Positions 25,192-33,530 of a stretch of 64,000 nucleotides of DNA are shown one piece after another; within the stretch, counting starts at the first letter, position 1, and every line of letters begins with the position of its first letter. The translations under genes and the position numbers were made by a program. Source of the stretch: Roseihalotalea indica (GTDB lineage: Bacteria > Bacteroidota > Bacteroidia > Cytophagales > Cyclobacteriaceae). Under the pieces are notes generated by a model. That model was given only the letters and a program-made list of their open reading frames with translations, did not search any database and was not told the DNA's origin. The stretch is taken from positions 154,947-218,946 of the forward strand of contig NZ_JAINFL010000011.1 of assembly GCF_022458895.1 (NCBI RefSeq), given 5' to 3'.

Positions 25192-27057
25192 TTAAAATTG
25201 GTAGTGAAACCCACCTAGCACATTAATGCCGGGCATGGGATAGCCTAGTTCTACCTGATAGGTTTGATCTAACAGGTTATTTCCTTCTACGAACAGATGC
25301 ATCCAGTCCGTCACATTCCAGCGGAAGCGGGCATTCGCCAGGGTATAACTTTCAGCGGGAACCTCCGGAGATAAAGAAATACTGAGATCAGCTAGTTGCT
25401 GTACATCCAACTGTAAGCCGAAACGATAGAAGTCATAGTTCGCAACCACTCCCAGCGTGTGCCGGGGAGCATACAAAACGGTTTCGGAGACATCCAGAAA
25501 GCTATAGTTCAACATCATGTCCAGATCGGTATTGAAGAAATACTTCGCCTGAAAATCTACACCCTGATTAGAAAACGCACCTGTATTCCGGCGTTGCGGT
25601 GGTCCGGGAGTGGCAGAAGGCACTTCCTGAATCAGATTATCTCCTTCACTGATAAACGCGCTCAGCTCCAGACTTACTTTTTTGTCCATCAGGGTTTGCA
25701 TCAGTCCGACCTCATAATTCCATACTTCTTCCGGCTTGAGATCTTCATTTGCGGGCGGGAACAAAAACAGATCTACAATGGCCGGACTGCGAAAGGCTTT
25801 AGCGGCGGAAGCTTTCAGCGTTGTACTTTCCGTGGCCTGATACGCTAAACCTACGGCCGGAGTGGTATTGCCGCCGTACTGTGAATTCTGAATAAAGCGG
25901 ATGCCTCCTTCCAACGTGAGCTTATCCCAAAAAGTATGTTCTACCAAAGCATAAAAATCAACCTCATTAATTCGTTGTTTTTTGTCAAAGCCTACCTTTG
26001 CTGGTGGTGGCAGGCTATCATTCTCGGCTTTTCCGCCAAAGTTCTTATAATCTACCCCTACGGTAATAATATTATCCGGTAGCAATGTCAGGTTCTGATA
26101 CAGCGTAAAGCCCTGGTTAACATCCGTTGAGCGGAAGCCATCGGTAAACTCATGTTTTCCGGCATTGTAAAACACTTTGAAGGCTCCCTGTACCTTGTCA
26201 AAGGTATTTTCTAAGGAAAGAGCCGCTCGTCCGCGTAGATATTTCCGGCGGTCATTCTCCAGTGGCACTTCCACTGTTCCGGGTTGATAGTAGATAGCAT
26301 TGGCAAGCTGCCCGTCGACCGTCGCTACCCATGACTCGTTGAGCTGATACCCCACTTTGAGATAGCCAGTGGTATTCTCAAATTCATCTTTGCCATCTTC
26401 CCGGAAGCCATCAGTCTGCTCGCTATTGAGGGCAACCATTGCTTCCAGATCACCTTTTTTATAGCTGATAGTACCGTTATACTTGCTACTGTTGAAGGAG
26501 CCGTACGCCAGTTGAGTAGAACCATTAAGCCCCTCTTCGGCCTGCCGGGTGATGATATTGATAGCCCCGCCCATAGCATTGGAGCCATACAGTAAGGAAG
26601 CTGCTCCCTTGAGCACTTCTACCCGTTCAATATCTGTTGAGGTGTAAGCATCAGCAATCGGATGGCCGAAGATGCCCATGAACTGGGGTTGCCCGTCAAT
26701 CAAAACCAGCACTCGGGAATTGGGCGTTCCGCTAATGCCACGAATGCTAATGGTGCCTCCCGAATTTGGGCCTATTCCGTAGCCAATCACGCCCCGGGCG
26801 TTCAGAAAAAGTCCGGGAACCTGACTGGCAAGCACAGGTAAGATATTGGTGTGCCCGCTTTGCTCAATTGCTTCCCGAGTGACTACCGAGATGCTGCCGG
26901 GCACTTTGCTCTTTTGCTGCTCCAGCCGCGTACCGGTGATGACCACCGGGTCTAGTTCTACGGTGGAGGTATCTCTTTCCTGAGCCAGCAGCGGCAAACT
27001 TAATAGTAGAGTAAGCAGTAATCCGCCTATTCGCACGCTAAATACTTTAAATCGCAT
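25192..27057 (-). CDS. TonB-dependent outer-membrane receptor
   Basis: A 621-residue receptor; the ATG at 27057 begins the signal peptide, while the longer reading starts with TTG. After cleavage (L-L-A-Q) there is a TonB-box-like region (V-E-L-D-P-V-V-I-T-G-T-R-L), the plug with L-A-S-Q-V-P-G-L-F and the I-E-R-V-E-V-L-K-G-A-A-S-L-L-Y-G-S-N-A-M-type segment, and a 22-strand barrel ending in aromatic Phe (F-H-Y-Q-F). Size is in the range of BtuB and siderophore receptors rather than SusC. It overlaps the phosphoribosyltransferase gene by 11 bp, so it is part of that operon. The ligand is unknown; cobamides or small nutrient chelates are possible. Confidence 0.92.
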   Translation of the reverse strand: MRFKVFSVRIGGLLLTLLLSLPLLAQERDTSTVELDPVVITGTRLEQQKSKVPGSISVVTREAIEQSGHTNILPVLASQVPGLFLNARGVIGYGIGPNSGGTISIRGISGTPNSRVLVLIDGQPQFMGIFGHPIADAYTSTDIERVEVLKGAASLLYGSNAMGGAINIITRQAEEGLNGSTQLAYGSFNSSKYNGTISYKKGDLEAMVALNSEQTDGFREDGKDEFENTTGYLKVGYQLNESWVATVDGQLANAIYYQPGTVEVPLENDRRKYLRGRAALSLENTFDKVQGAFKVFYNAGKHEFTDGFRSTDVNQGFTLYQNLTLLPDNIITVGVDYKNFGGKAENDSLPPPAKVGFDKKQRINEVDFYALVEHTFWDKLTLEGGIRFIQNSQYGGNTTPAVGLAYQATESTTLKASAAKAFRSPAIVDLFLFPPANEDLKPEEVWNYEVGLMQTLMDKKVSLELSAFISEGDNLIQEVPSATPGPPQRRNTGAFSNQGVDFQAKYFFNTDLDMMLNYSFLDVSETVLYAPRHTLGVVANYDFYRFGLQLDVQQLADLSISLSPEVPAESYTLANARFRWNVTDWMHLFVEGNNLLDQTYQVELGYPMPGINVLGGFHYQF

Positions 27058-27472
27058 AGTCAACTGCTTTCCAGGGCCAATTCACACAGGTTTTAATATC
27101 CGGAAACAACACATAGTCTGCTTTTCCTTTTAGTACGAAGGTTGATACCTGATAGTCGGCTAAGCGGGTTTTGGCCGCCTCCAGGGTCTTACCACTCACT
27201 GACACATCGTCTACCAGTAAGATACGGGCATTGGGGGTAAAGTCAGGCAGCGATTCCCGAACCCAAACAGGATCTTCGTACGATGGGTTATTGTCATCAT
27301 CCCGGTAGTTGAGTTGGACGATGATAAGCCCGCACTGAAGTTGATGGGCGACCAGGCTGGCGGGTACCACTCCCCCTCGCCCGATACCTATTACCCAGTC
27401 GGTTTCGGGTAAAGGAAAGGTATACAGTGCTTCACTAATGGCTGAAAACGAAAGAGCTACCTTCTCACTCAT
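27047..27472 (-). CDS. Phosphoribosyltransferase
   Basis: A 141-residue type I PRTase. The PRPP-binding loop is clear as I-L-L-V-D-D-V-S-V-S-G-K-T-L-E-A-A (residues about 78-94), and the PPi loop as I-G-I-G-R-G-G-V-V-P-A near 30. It resembles the small COG2236-like phosphoribosyltransferases that act on purine-type or other bases rather than the classical hypoxanthine-guanine enzymes. It overlaps the upstream membrane-protein gene by 4 bp and the receptor gene downstream by 11 bp. The combination with an importer and a receptor suggests salvage of an imported base; the base is not known. Confidence 0.9.
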   Translation of the reverse strand: MSEKVALSFSAISEALYTFPLPETDWVIGIGRGGVVPASLVAHQLQCGLIIVQLNYRDDDNNPSYEDPVWVRESLPDFTPNARILLVDDVSVSGKTLEAAKTRLADYQVSTFVLKGKADYVLFPDIKTCVNWPWKAVDYAI

Positions 27473-27996
27473 ACCAAACGTTGCTGATACCGAAGAACAA
27501 CGATGTTAATTATAGCCAGCACGATTAACCCCGGCCAGGCATTACTAACCGAGTTCATAAAAAACTGCGCTGGTTCTACACCGCCCACCAGAGGAATGAC
27601 GAAGAGTAACACCGATGAAACCACCTTGGTGAGCATATACGACAACGGGGCTGCCAGCCAGGCTATCCCTTTAACCTGAAGCAACCGATGAGCGATCAGG
27701 GCAAAAATGATTAGCTCAAAGCTCAGTACCACCAGAATTTGCCACTGAGGATTTCCAGTGATCAGAAAATTGATCAACGGTGCTAACCCTGCAACAATAA
27801 CTCCAACGGGCAGGCTGAAGAATACTACTGCGATGAACGGAATGTAAAACATGGGTAGCAGTATGGCTCCTACCGGAGTACCCTGAACCGGTGGAATGAG
27901 ATGAATGAGAAAAGGCAATATGCAAGCTATCGCCAGTAAGACAAAGGTCGCTTTTAACGGAATGCGCGTCAGGCTCAGGCTGTTGGTATAATTCAT
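27469..27996 (-). CDS. ECF-transporter-type S component (substrate-binding membrane protein)
   Basis: Start 27996 (175 residues) is preferred: the first-in-frame GTG at 28050 lies inside the stem of a terminator-like hairpin. Five to six hydrophobic helices are seen (about 10-29, 35-60, 66-85, 90-110, 120-140, 148-168) with small-residue patches such as P-V-G-V-I-V-A-G-L-A-P-L-I-N, the look of S components of ECF vitamin importers. No energising ATPase or T subunit is encoded here, as with shared group II ECF systems. It heads the operon with the phosphoribosyltransferase and TonB receptor. Confidence 0.72.
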   Translation of the reverse strand: MNYTNSLSLTRIPLKATFVLLAIACILPFLIHLIPPVQGTPVGAILLPMFYIPFIAVVFFSLPVGVIVAGLAPLINFLITGNPQWQILVVLSFELIIFALIAHRLLQVKGIAWLAAPLSYMLTKVVSSVLLFVIPLVGGVEPAQFFMNSVSNAWPGLIVLAIINIVVLRYQQRLV

Positions 27997-28015
27997 GCGT
28001 GTAGAGGTTTGAGTC

Positions 28016-28050
28016 AAAAAAAATAGTGGCGACAGTTGCCTGTCAGCCAC
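28016..28050 (-). terminator. Rho-independent terminator in the leader of the ECF operon
   Basis: On the minus strand GTGGC-T-GACAG, loop GCAA, CTGTCGCCAC and then TATTTTTTTT. The stem is 10 bp with one bulged T and is followed by a T-run: a textbook intrinsic terminator. It may simply end the gene at 28124-29005, but it lies only 20 bp before the next start, so attenuation of the ECF operon is possible. A TAAGAT/ATCTTA mini-hairpin precedes it. Confidence 0.8.
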
Positions 28051-28123
28051 AGTAAGATAATGAAATCTTATGGTTTTGTAAATTTCCGGCTGAAGAAAGG
28101 TTAGCGGCGTCAGGCGATAGAAA

Positions 28124-29005
28124 TCACTTGAGTTTGGCCTGAAGTTTAGCCAGGCCAGCCAGGTTCTGCGACAGCACTTCTTTCACATCTTCTTCTTCCT
28201 GATGCCCGATGATACCGATGGGTCCCTGATAGCCGCTGTCTTTAATAGTTTGTAGCATGGACAGTTCCTCCTCTCCTTCTCCCAGGATCAATATCTTTTC
28301 TCCGTCTTTGACCATGCCGTTCAGGTTAATAGCAAGCAGATATGGTTTCATCTTCTGTAATAACTCCGGAAACTGATCAATTTCATGATGGGCGTGATGG
28401 AAGTTATAAACCATACCCAGATGATCGTCTCCCAGGGAGTCAATGATCATTAACTGGTTTTCCGGTTTGCCAAACCAGTCTCCATGATTGTACATACCTA
28501 GCGTACACCCGATCTCCTTAGCCCGCTCGCGAAAATCGCGGATAAACGCAATGGTATGACTCGCCTTTTCTTCGTCTGAAAGCCCTTTATAAAACTGGGG
28601 ACTGAAGGAAAACCAACACTCAGTCTGCACGTTATTCTCTTTCATTTTCGCCCACAAGGCTTCATTATCTTTGCCCAGATATCCGGCAGAGTCTTGCTCA
28701 ATCCAGAACCAGATTCCCTGGAGTTCTACATCATGTTCTTCCAATGCCTGAAGCTCTTCTTCGAAGGATGGGAGGTGCTCGGTGCGCCAATCGTAGGCGA
28801 ATTTTGTAATTCCCAGATCCTGTAGCATCTCAGCCCGTTCCTGAGGACCACGTTCCACCCGATCAAAAGGCACAATGCACCAGGCTACCAGATTGGAGGG
28901 GGCAAAAAGGCCATCTTCCTCATTGACCGGAGCAGTGGACTGACAAGCTGATAGCAGGAGGTTAACGATCAATAGGAAAACAGAATAATGCAGAGTCTTT
29001 TTCAT
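28124..29005 (-). CDS. Sugar phosphate isomerase/epimerase-like lipoprotein (TIM barrel)
   Basis: A 293-residue protein; the ATG at 29005 opens a lipoprotein signal ending L-L-L-S-A-C, while the frame from 29089 has 28 unlikely extra residues. The mature part is a xylose-isomerase-like TIM barrel: F-A-Y-D-W-R-T-E-H near the start, G-C-T-L-G-M-Y-N-H-G-D-W-F-G-K-P with metal-type His/Asp, Y-N-F-H-H-A-H-H-E-I-D and a late P-I-G-I-I-G-H. Membrane-anchored members in Bacteroidota often sit with dehydrogenases and Gfo/Idh-type enzymes in sugar oxidation or 3-keto-sugar pathways. The FG-GAP and cytochrome genes lie directly upstream. The substrate is unknown. Confidence 0.82.
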   Translation of the reverse strand: MKKTLHYSVFLLIVNLLLSACQSTAPVNEEDGLFAPSNLVAWCIVPFDRVERGPQERAEMLQDLGITKFAYDWRTEHLPSFEEELQALEEHDVELQGIWFWIEQDSAGYLGKDNEALWAKMKENNVQTECWFSFSPQFYKGLSDEEKASHTIAFIRDFRERAKEIGCTLGMYNHGDWFGKPENQLMIIDSLGDDHLGMVYNFHHAHHEIDQFPELLQKMKPYLLAINLNGMVKDGEKILILGEGEEELSMLQTIKDSGYQGPIGIIGHQEEEDVKEVLSQNLAGLAKLQAKLK

Positions 29006-29055
29006 AACAGATGCGGTTGTTTTACAAAGCAAGATGCTTTCTGAGAAAGTGAATA

Positions 29056-30246
29056 CTAGTGCCCGTAACCTTCGTTGTAAAATACACACAAACCGTCTTT
29101 TCCGGCTACCACAATGTCATTCCGACCGGTGCCACGCAGGTCTACGATGGCCATGTACAGACCCGCTCCTTTCCCCACTCCCAGAGGACCATAAGCAATC
29201 GTATGTTTAGTAAATGACTCGCCATTCCACTGAAAGTAGTACAGTCCGAGCGGATCGCCGGAGCCAGGGTCGTGCCCATTATGAGCCCGGTAGCGTTTGC
29301 CGGTTACCAGTTCGGGTTGACCATCTCCGGTTACATCAATCCACTCCATGGTATGAAATTGGGAATTATAGGGATCAATCGGATGCGCTATCCAGCTTCG
29401 TTTCCCCCCTTCATCAGTACTCTGCTCGTACCACGACAAGCCATATCCATGCCCTTGCCCTACGATGACATCATTTTTACCATCGCCATTAACATCTTCT
29501 ACCAAAATAGGAACGCTGGCAGGCCCCAAGGAAAGCTCTTTATGCTCTGTCCAGGTTCCGGTGAGCGGGTCTTCCGGTGCTTCGTACCAGCCATCCGCGC
29601 TGATCAGATCACCCCGCCCATCTCCATTGAGATCGCCAAAACCCAAACCATGTCCCTGATTATCGGCCACATCTACTTTGGTGAAGGTACCTAGTGATTT
29701 CCCTTGCGCGTCCCGGTCCATCCGATAAAATTTAAGCGCGTTACCAGGGTTATTGGGGACAATCTCAAGATTTCCATCGCCATCTATATCCCAGCCGCGA
29801 GTGCACTCCACGGGGCCGGTACTATCAATAAGGTGCTCTACCCAGGGATCGCCGTTGCCGGGGTTCTCCCGCCAGCAGATGATCTGGTTTCCCCAGGCAC
29901 CCGTCACATAATCCATATTTCCATCGGCATTCACATCTACCGGAATGGTAGAAAAATCGTTGTAGTACTCATTCCAGCGCTCAACATCAATCACAAAATG
30001 CCGCACTTCGTAGTCTGGCCCTTCGTACCAGTAAGCACCTGAGATCAGGTCCAGCGTGTCATCGCCATCAATATCAAAGGCTCCTACCGACTCGTAGCTC
30101 TCCATGGCAATGGTTTTTCGCTCAAACTGAACGGGCTTGCTGATATTTTCAGGGGGGGGCGACTGAGCGAACATTGATCCTCCGATAAGCGATAAAAAAA
30201 GAACATTTACTCCGCGCACGGACATTGTTAGGTTGTTGGTATTCAT
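29056..30246 (-). CDS. Exported FG-GAP/VCBS repeat protein
   Basis: A 396-residue protein with a signal peptide from the ATG at 30246 (cleaved near M-F-A-Q); the longer reading from 30321 runs into the upstream gene. Repeats with the calcium-binding D-x-D-x-D-G-x-x-D pattern run the whole length: D-I-D-G-D-D-T-L-D-L, D-V-N-A-D-G-N-M-D-Y, D-I-D-G-D-G-N-L-E-I, D-L-N-G-D-G-R-G-D-L and D-V-N-G-D-G-K-N-D-V. It is a beta-propeller of the integrin-alpha type. It lies 10 bp after the cytochrome/HEAT gene and is surely cotranscribed. A carbohydrate- or partner-binding role outside the cytoplasm is likely; no catalytic residues are evident. Confidence 0.88.
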   Translation of the reverse strand: MNTNNLTMSVRGVNVLFLSLIGGSMFAQSPPPENISKPVQFERKTIAMESYESVGAFDIDGDDTLDLISGAYWYEGPDYEVRHFVIDVERWNEYYNDFSTIPVDVNADGNMDYVTGAWGNQIICWRENPGNGDPWVEHLIDSTGPVECTRGWDIDGDGNLEIVPNNPGNALKFYRMDRDAQGKSLGTFTKVDVADNQGHGLGFGDLNGDGRGDLISADGWYEAPEDPLTGTWTEHKELSLGPASVPILVEDVNGDGKNDVIVGQGHGYGLSWYEQSTDEGGKRSWIAHPIDPYNSQFHTMEWIDVTGDGQPELVTGKRYRAHNGHDPGSGDPLGLYYFQWNGESFTKHTIAYGPLGVGKGAGLYMAIVDLRGTGRNDIVVAGKDGLCVFYNEGYGH

Positions 30247-30256
30247 GAAGAAAATA

Positions 30257-33200
30257 TTAAGACTGCATGGATAAGAGATAAGAAAGCAGGGCGTTGAAAT
30301 CATCCTGAGAAAGCACCTCACCGAAATGATCCGGCATCAGGGTGTACTGAGACGCTTTCTGTTCAGCAATGTTGTTTTTGGGTACTGAAAATTCTTCGCC
30401 GGTCATATTGGCGAACACCATCGCTGCCCCTTCTTCCCTACGGAATAATCCGGTCATCACTTTTCCATCTTTGGTTTTGATGGTGTAGGTACGAAACGCC
30501 TCTGAGATGTTGCGGTTAGGGTCCAGGATTTTAGTAGCCAGTGACTCGGCACCCCAATTGCCAATTCCCGTTAGTTGCGGGCCAATCATCCCGCCATCGT
30601 TATTGACCCGGTGGCAGGTCTTACAGTTTTGGTTAAACACCATCACCCCAGACTGGGCCAGCGAATCAGCTTCTGTGAAACTTGCCAGACGGGTTTTAAT
30701 CAACTCATTGCGCTCTTCATTCACCGCAGGAACGTTGGCCGTAATACTTTCAAAGGTTTGAAGTTGCTTATCGGAGATATTCAGCAATAGGCGTTCTTTC
30801 ACTTTAGGGTCGACCAACGCCCGGGCAAAAATATCTCCCTGCTGCACTTTCTGGAAGAGCACTTCCCGAGCCTCAGCCGAACCGGCCAGGGCCATCGCCA
30901 CTTCCCGTTGCAAGTCCGGGGGCAGGTTCTCAGCACCCGTCAGCACCTTTATTGTAACCGGGGCGCTCATTTCACCCAGCATGCTGATCAGCTTTCGTTT
31001 CAGTGAACTGTCTTCCGCATCATCAGCCAGCAGTTGCTGTACTAAGGCGGCATTTTCTTCGGGAGCAATCTGAAGCAGAGCTTTGGCAGCGGCCACCTTT
31101 ACATTTTCATTGGCAGATGCATGTTGTAAGGCCGTTTTCATAGCCGGACTTAGCGCAGACAAGCGGTAGTTTCCAGCCAATGTCACCGCCAGTGTCAACT
31201 TTTGCGCTATCTCCTCAGACATTTCCACAGTATCTGCGGTAGCCTCTGATCTTCCGGCGGGCAGGTACTGATCAAATAGCTGCTCTGCCAGTTGAGAGCC
31301 CCAGGGAGTCATGGCCCGGGGGCTGTCCATACCACGCTGTACCAAGCCCTCCTGTACGGCCTGAAAACCAGCAAACCCCTGATCTAAGTTCTTTTCGGTT
31401 TTCTGTCGGGCCAGTTGGATGACCGCATTCACCTGAGAGGATGGAACAAAACGCGTTGCATGCTGTAGCTGGCTAGCCAGTTGGTCTTGGTGCGCCTCAT
31501 GATCTTGCAGATAGGCGTACAGAAAGCGCCCAGCATCGGTATTTTCCACTCCGGTCATCACATCAGCCAGGGCTTCAGTCTGTCGCTCGTCCCACTCCTG
31601 GGCTACTACCTGTTGCATCATTGATTCATCGCGCAACAGATTGCGCAGTGCCAGGCGTACGGTATACTGGTAGTGGGTATCATAATCAGGAATTTTGGCT
31701 TTCTGGGACAACAAATGTTCTACCGTTTCCATAGAAGGATACTTAGTAATAGCTTCCACCGCTGCCCGCTGAACGTGAAGATCATCGTCACCCAACGCTT
31801 CTGTAATCAGCGGATAATACGTTTGAGCGGAATCATCCATTTCCCGCAATATGCGCATGGCATGAGTTCTGATCACCGGACTGGTATGTTTTGCGGCTTT
31901 TTGGATCATCGATTCATTCAGGGCATCCAGTCGCTGCAAGCCCCAGAGCGCCAGGGTATAAGATCGCTCCTGGGTTTTAGAGTCTTCCAGCAGAGCCGTC
32001 AATGGGCTTACTGCATCAGCTCCTATACGATCTACCAGTTCATCAGCAGCGGTCATCCGCACAAAGATGTTATCATCTTCCAAGGTAGCGATCAGCTCAT
32101 CGGTAGAGGCTGCGGCCAGATTGGGCATTGCCTCAGTTTGATCATTATTGCCTGTATAGGTGATGCGCCAGATCCGGCCCCGCACCTTATCACGCTTGGG
32201 GTGGTCTAACGGCACTTCATAGTGACCGATGATGCTATTATAAAAGTCAGCTACGTACAGAGCGCCATCCGGCCCTAGTTTGATGTCTACCGGGCGAAAC
32301 CAGGGGTCTTCGCTTTTTACCAGATCTTCCTCAGCCTGCGCAATAGGAGTAGAACCTTCAAATTTGAAAGAATTCCGGTGAATGCGGCAAGTGACCACAT
32401 CGCCAATGTAAAAGTTCTTCTGGTATTCTTCAGGAAACTGGGTAGCAGCATAATAGACTAAACCGGATAATGCCGTAGACTCTTCGCCGTGGGGTTTGGT
32501 ATCCGGGGCAAAGCCAATGCCGATCTCTTTCTTGCCAAAGTGGGGGTAATCCGCTCCGCGAATGAGCTGGTAAATGGGCGAGGTATGGCAATCGGTAGAA
32601 TACATATAACCCCACTCATCGAAGGCCAGTCCGAAGGGGTTTACCTGCCCAAAAGTATTTTGCTCTACCCTACTGCCATTAGGTAGAAAACGGAATGTAT
32701 TACCCGAGGTCATGGTAATGGAATCGCCATCGGTGCCGGCAATGGTAGAGGTGTTGGTAAAGCCGTGGCAGGTGTATATCCAGCCATCGTAGCCCCGGAT
32801 GAGGTTATTAACCATACCGTGGGTATCTGTATGACCGAACTCTCCTAATACCGCCTCGCTGCGATCGGCCTGAGCATCACCATTGGTATCGGTAAATCGG
32901 TACATGTTAGGAATACTGTAGGCAAACGTTTCGTTAGCCAGAGGCAATACCCCAATAGGAATGTTCAGCGTATCTTCGTAATGAATAAATGTATCCGCTT
33001 TTCCATCTCCATCGGTATCTTCCAGTACAGACAGTTTATCGGCACCTTCGCCCGGCTCAGCGGGAAAAGGGTATTCGTGGGATTGAGTTACCCAAAGGCG
33101 GCCCTGGTCATCAAAGGCAATGTTGAGGGGTTTACCAATATCAGGTTCGGAGGCAAATAGTTGAATTTCAAATCCTTCGGGAAGTTTAAATCCTTGTCGC

Positions 33201-33358
33201 TCTTCTTCTGGTGTCCGGGCTTCGGTGGTCCGGATGTGTTCCTGAAATTTGTCGCCGCTGTAGGATGCTTCAGCCTTTTCCGACACCCGTCCCGACTGGC
33301 ATGCAGTAACCAGGCACGCAGCCAGGATCATACGGAAGAAAGGTCTTCGTAGAGTCAT
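30257..33358 (-). CDS. Large lipoprotein: PVC-type dehydrogenase propeller + HEAT repeats + cytochrome c
   Basis: A 1033-residue protein with a lipoprotein signal (V-T-A-C-Q). Residues about 50-420 form a glucose/sorbosone-dehydrogenase-like propeller (F-E-I-Q-L-F-A-S-E-P-D-I-G-K-P, G-P-D-G-A-L-Y-V-A-D-F-Y-N). Residues about 430-870 are HEAT-type helical repeats (V-R-M-T-A-A-D-E-L, V-Q-R-A-A-V-E-A-I). The C-terminus carries one haem site C912-K-T-C-H916 with axial Met likely in L-M-P-D-H. The arrangement is the 'PVC-type haem-binding dehydrogenase' common in Planctomycetes and in polysaccharide-degrading Bacteroidota. It presumably oxidises a sugar or alcohol and hands electrons to the respiratory chain. 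The enzymatic substrate is unknown. Confidence 0.9.
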   Translation of the reverse strand: MTLRRPFFRMILAACLVTACQSGRVSEKAEASYSGDKFQEHIRTTEARTPEEERQGFKLPEGFEIQLFASEPDIGKPLNIAFDDQGRLWVTQSHEYPFPAEPGEGADKLSVLEDTDGDGKADTFIHYEDTLNIPIGVLPLANETFAYSIPNMYRFTDTNGDAQADRSEAVLGEFGHTDTHGMVNNLIRGYDGWIYTCHGFTNTSTIAGTDGDSITMTSGNTFRFLPNGSRVEQNTFGQVNPFGLAFDEWGYMYSTDCHTSPIYQLIRGADYPHFGKKEIGIGFAPDTKPHGEESTALSGLVYYAATQFPEEYQKNFYIGDVVTCRIHRNSFKFEGSTPIAQAEEDLVKSEDPWFRPVDIKLGPDGALYVADFYNSIIGHYEVPLDHPKRDKVRGRIWRITYTGNNDQTEAMPNLAAASTDELIATLEDDNIFVRMTAADELVDRIGADAVSPLTALLEDSKTQERSYTLALWGLQRLDALNESMIQKAAKHTSPVIRTHAMRILREMDDSAQTYYPLITEALGDDDLHVQRAAVEAITKYPSMETVEHLLSQKAKIPDYDTHYQYTVRLALRNLLRDESMMQQVVAQEWDERQTEALADVMTGVENTDAGRFLYAYLQDHEAHQDQLASQLQHATRFVPSSQVNAVIQLARQKTEKNLDQGFAGFQAVQEGLVQRGMDSPRAMTPWGSQLAEQLFDQYLPAGRSEATADTVEMSEEIAQKLTLAVTLAGNYRLSALSPAMKTALQHASANENVKVAAAKALLQIAPEENAALVQQLLADDAEDSSLKRKLISMLGEMSAPVTIKVLTGAENLPPDLQREVAMALAGSAEAREVLFQKVQQGDIFARALVDPKVKERLLLNISDKQLQTFESITANVPAVNEERNELIKTRLASFTEADSLAQSGVMVFNQNCKTCHRVNNDGGMIGPQLTGIGNWGAESLATKILDPNRNISEAFRTYTIKTKDGKVMTGLFRREEGAAMVFANMTGEEFSVPKNNIAEQKASQYTLMPDHFGEVLSQDDFNALLSYLLSMQS

Positions 33359-33530
33359 AATGAGGTTTAGGTTTGTATTTAGTAATGATCCGGCAACGCA
33401 TAGAAATGCCGTAATTCAGTGTCTAATGTAACGCTATTTTACCTACATTTAAAAGGAAGAAGCACTTAGATACTTCTTACTGCCCTATTTTTAGGCCAGC
33501 ACCATCCATTCATTAATTTACCCGAATACT

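Noticed and set aside
27997..28050. Longer start (GTG at 28050) for the ECF S component
   Set aside because: It would begin in the stem of the intrinsic terminator and add 18 residues before the first helix.
27997..28123. Cobalamin or TPP riboswitch ahead of the ECF gene
   Set aside because: None of the conserved boxes of these riboswitches is visible; only a terminator hairpin is supported.
31673..32209. Plus-strand ORF of 178 codons
   Set aside because: Antisense to the HEAT/cytochrome c gene; the translation is rich in Ile, His and Cys in no known pattern.
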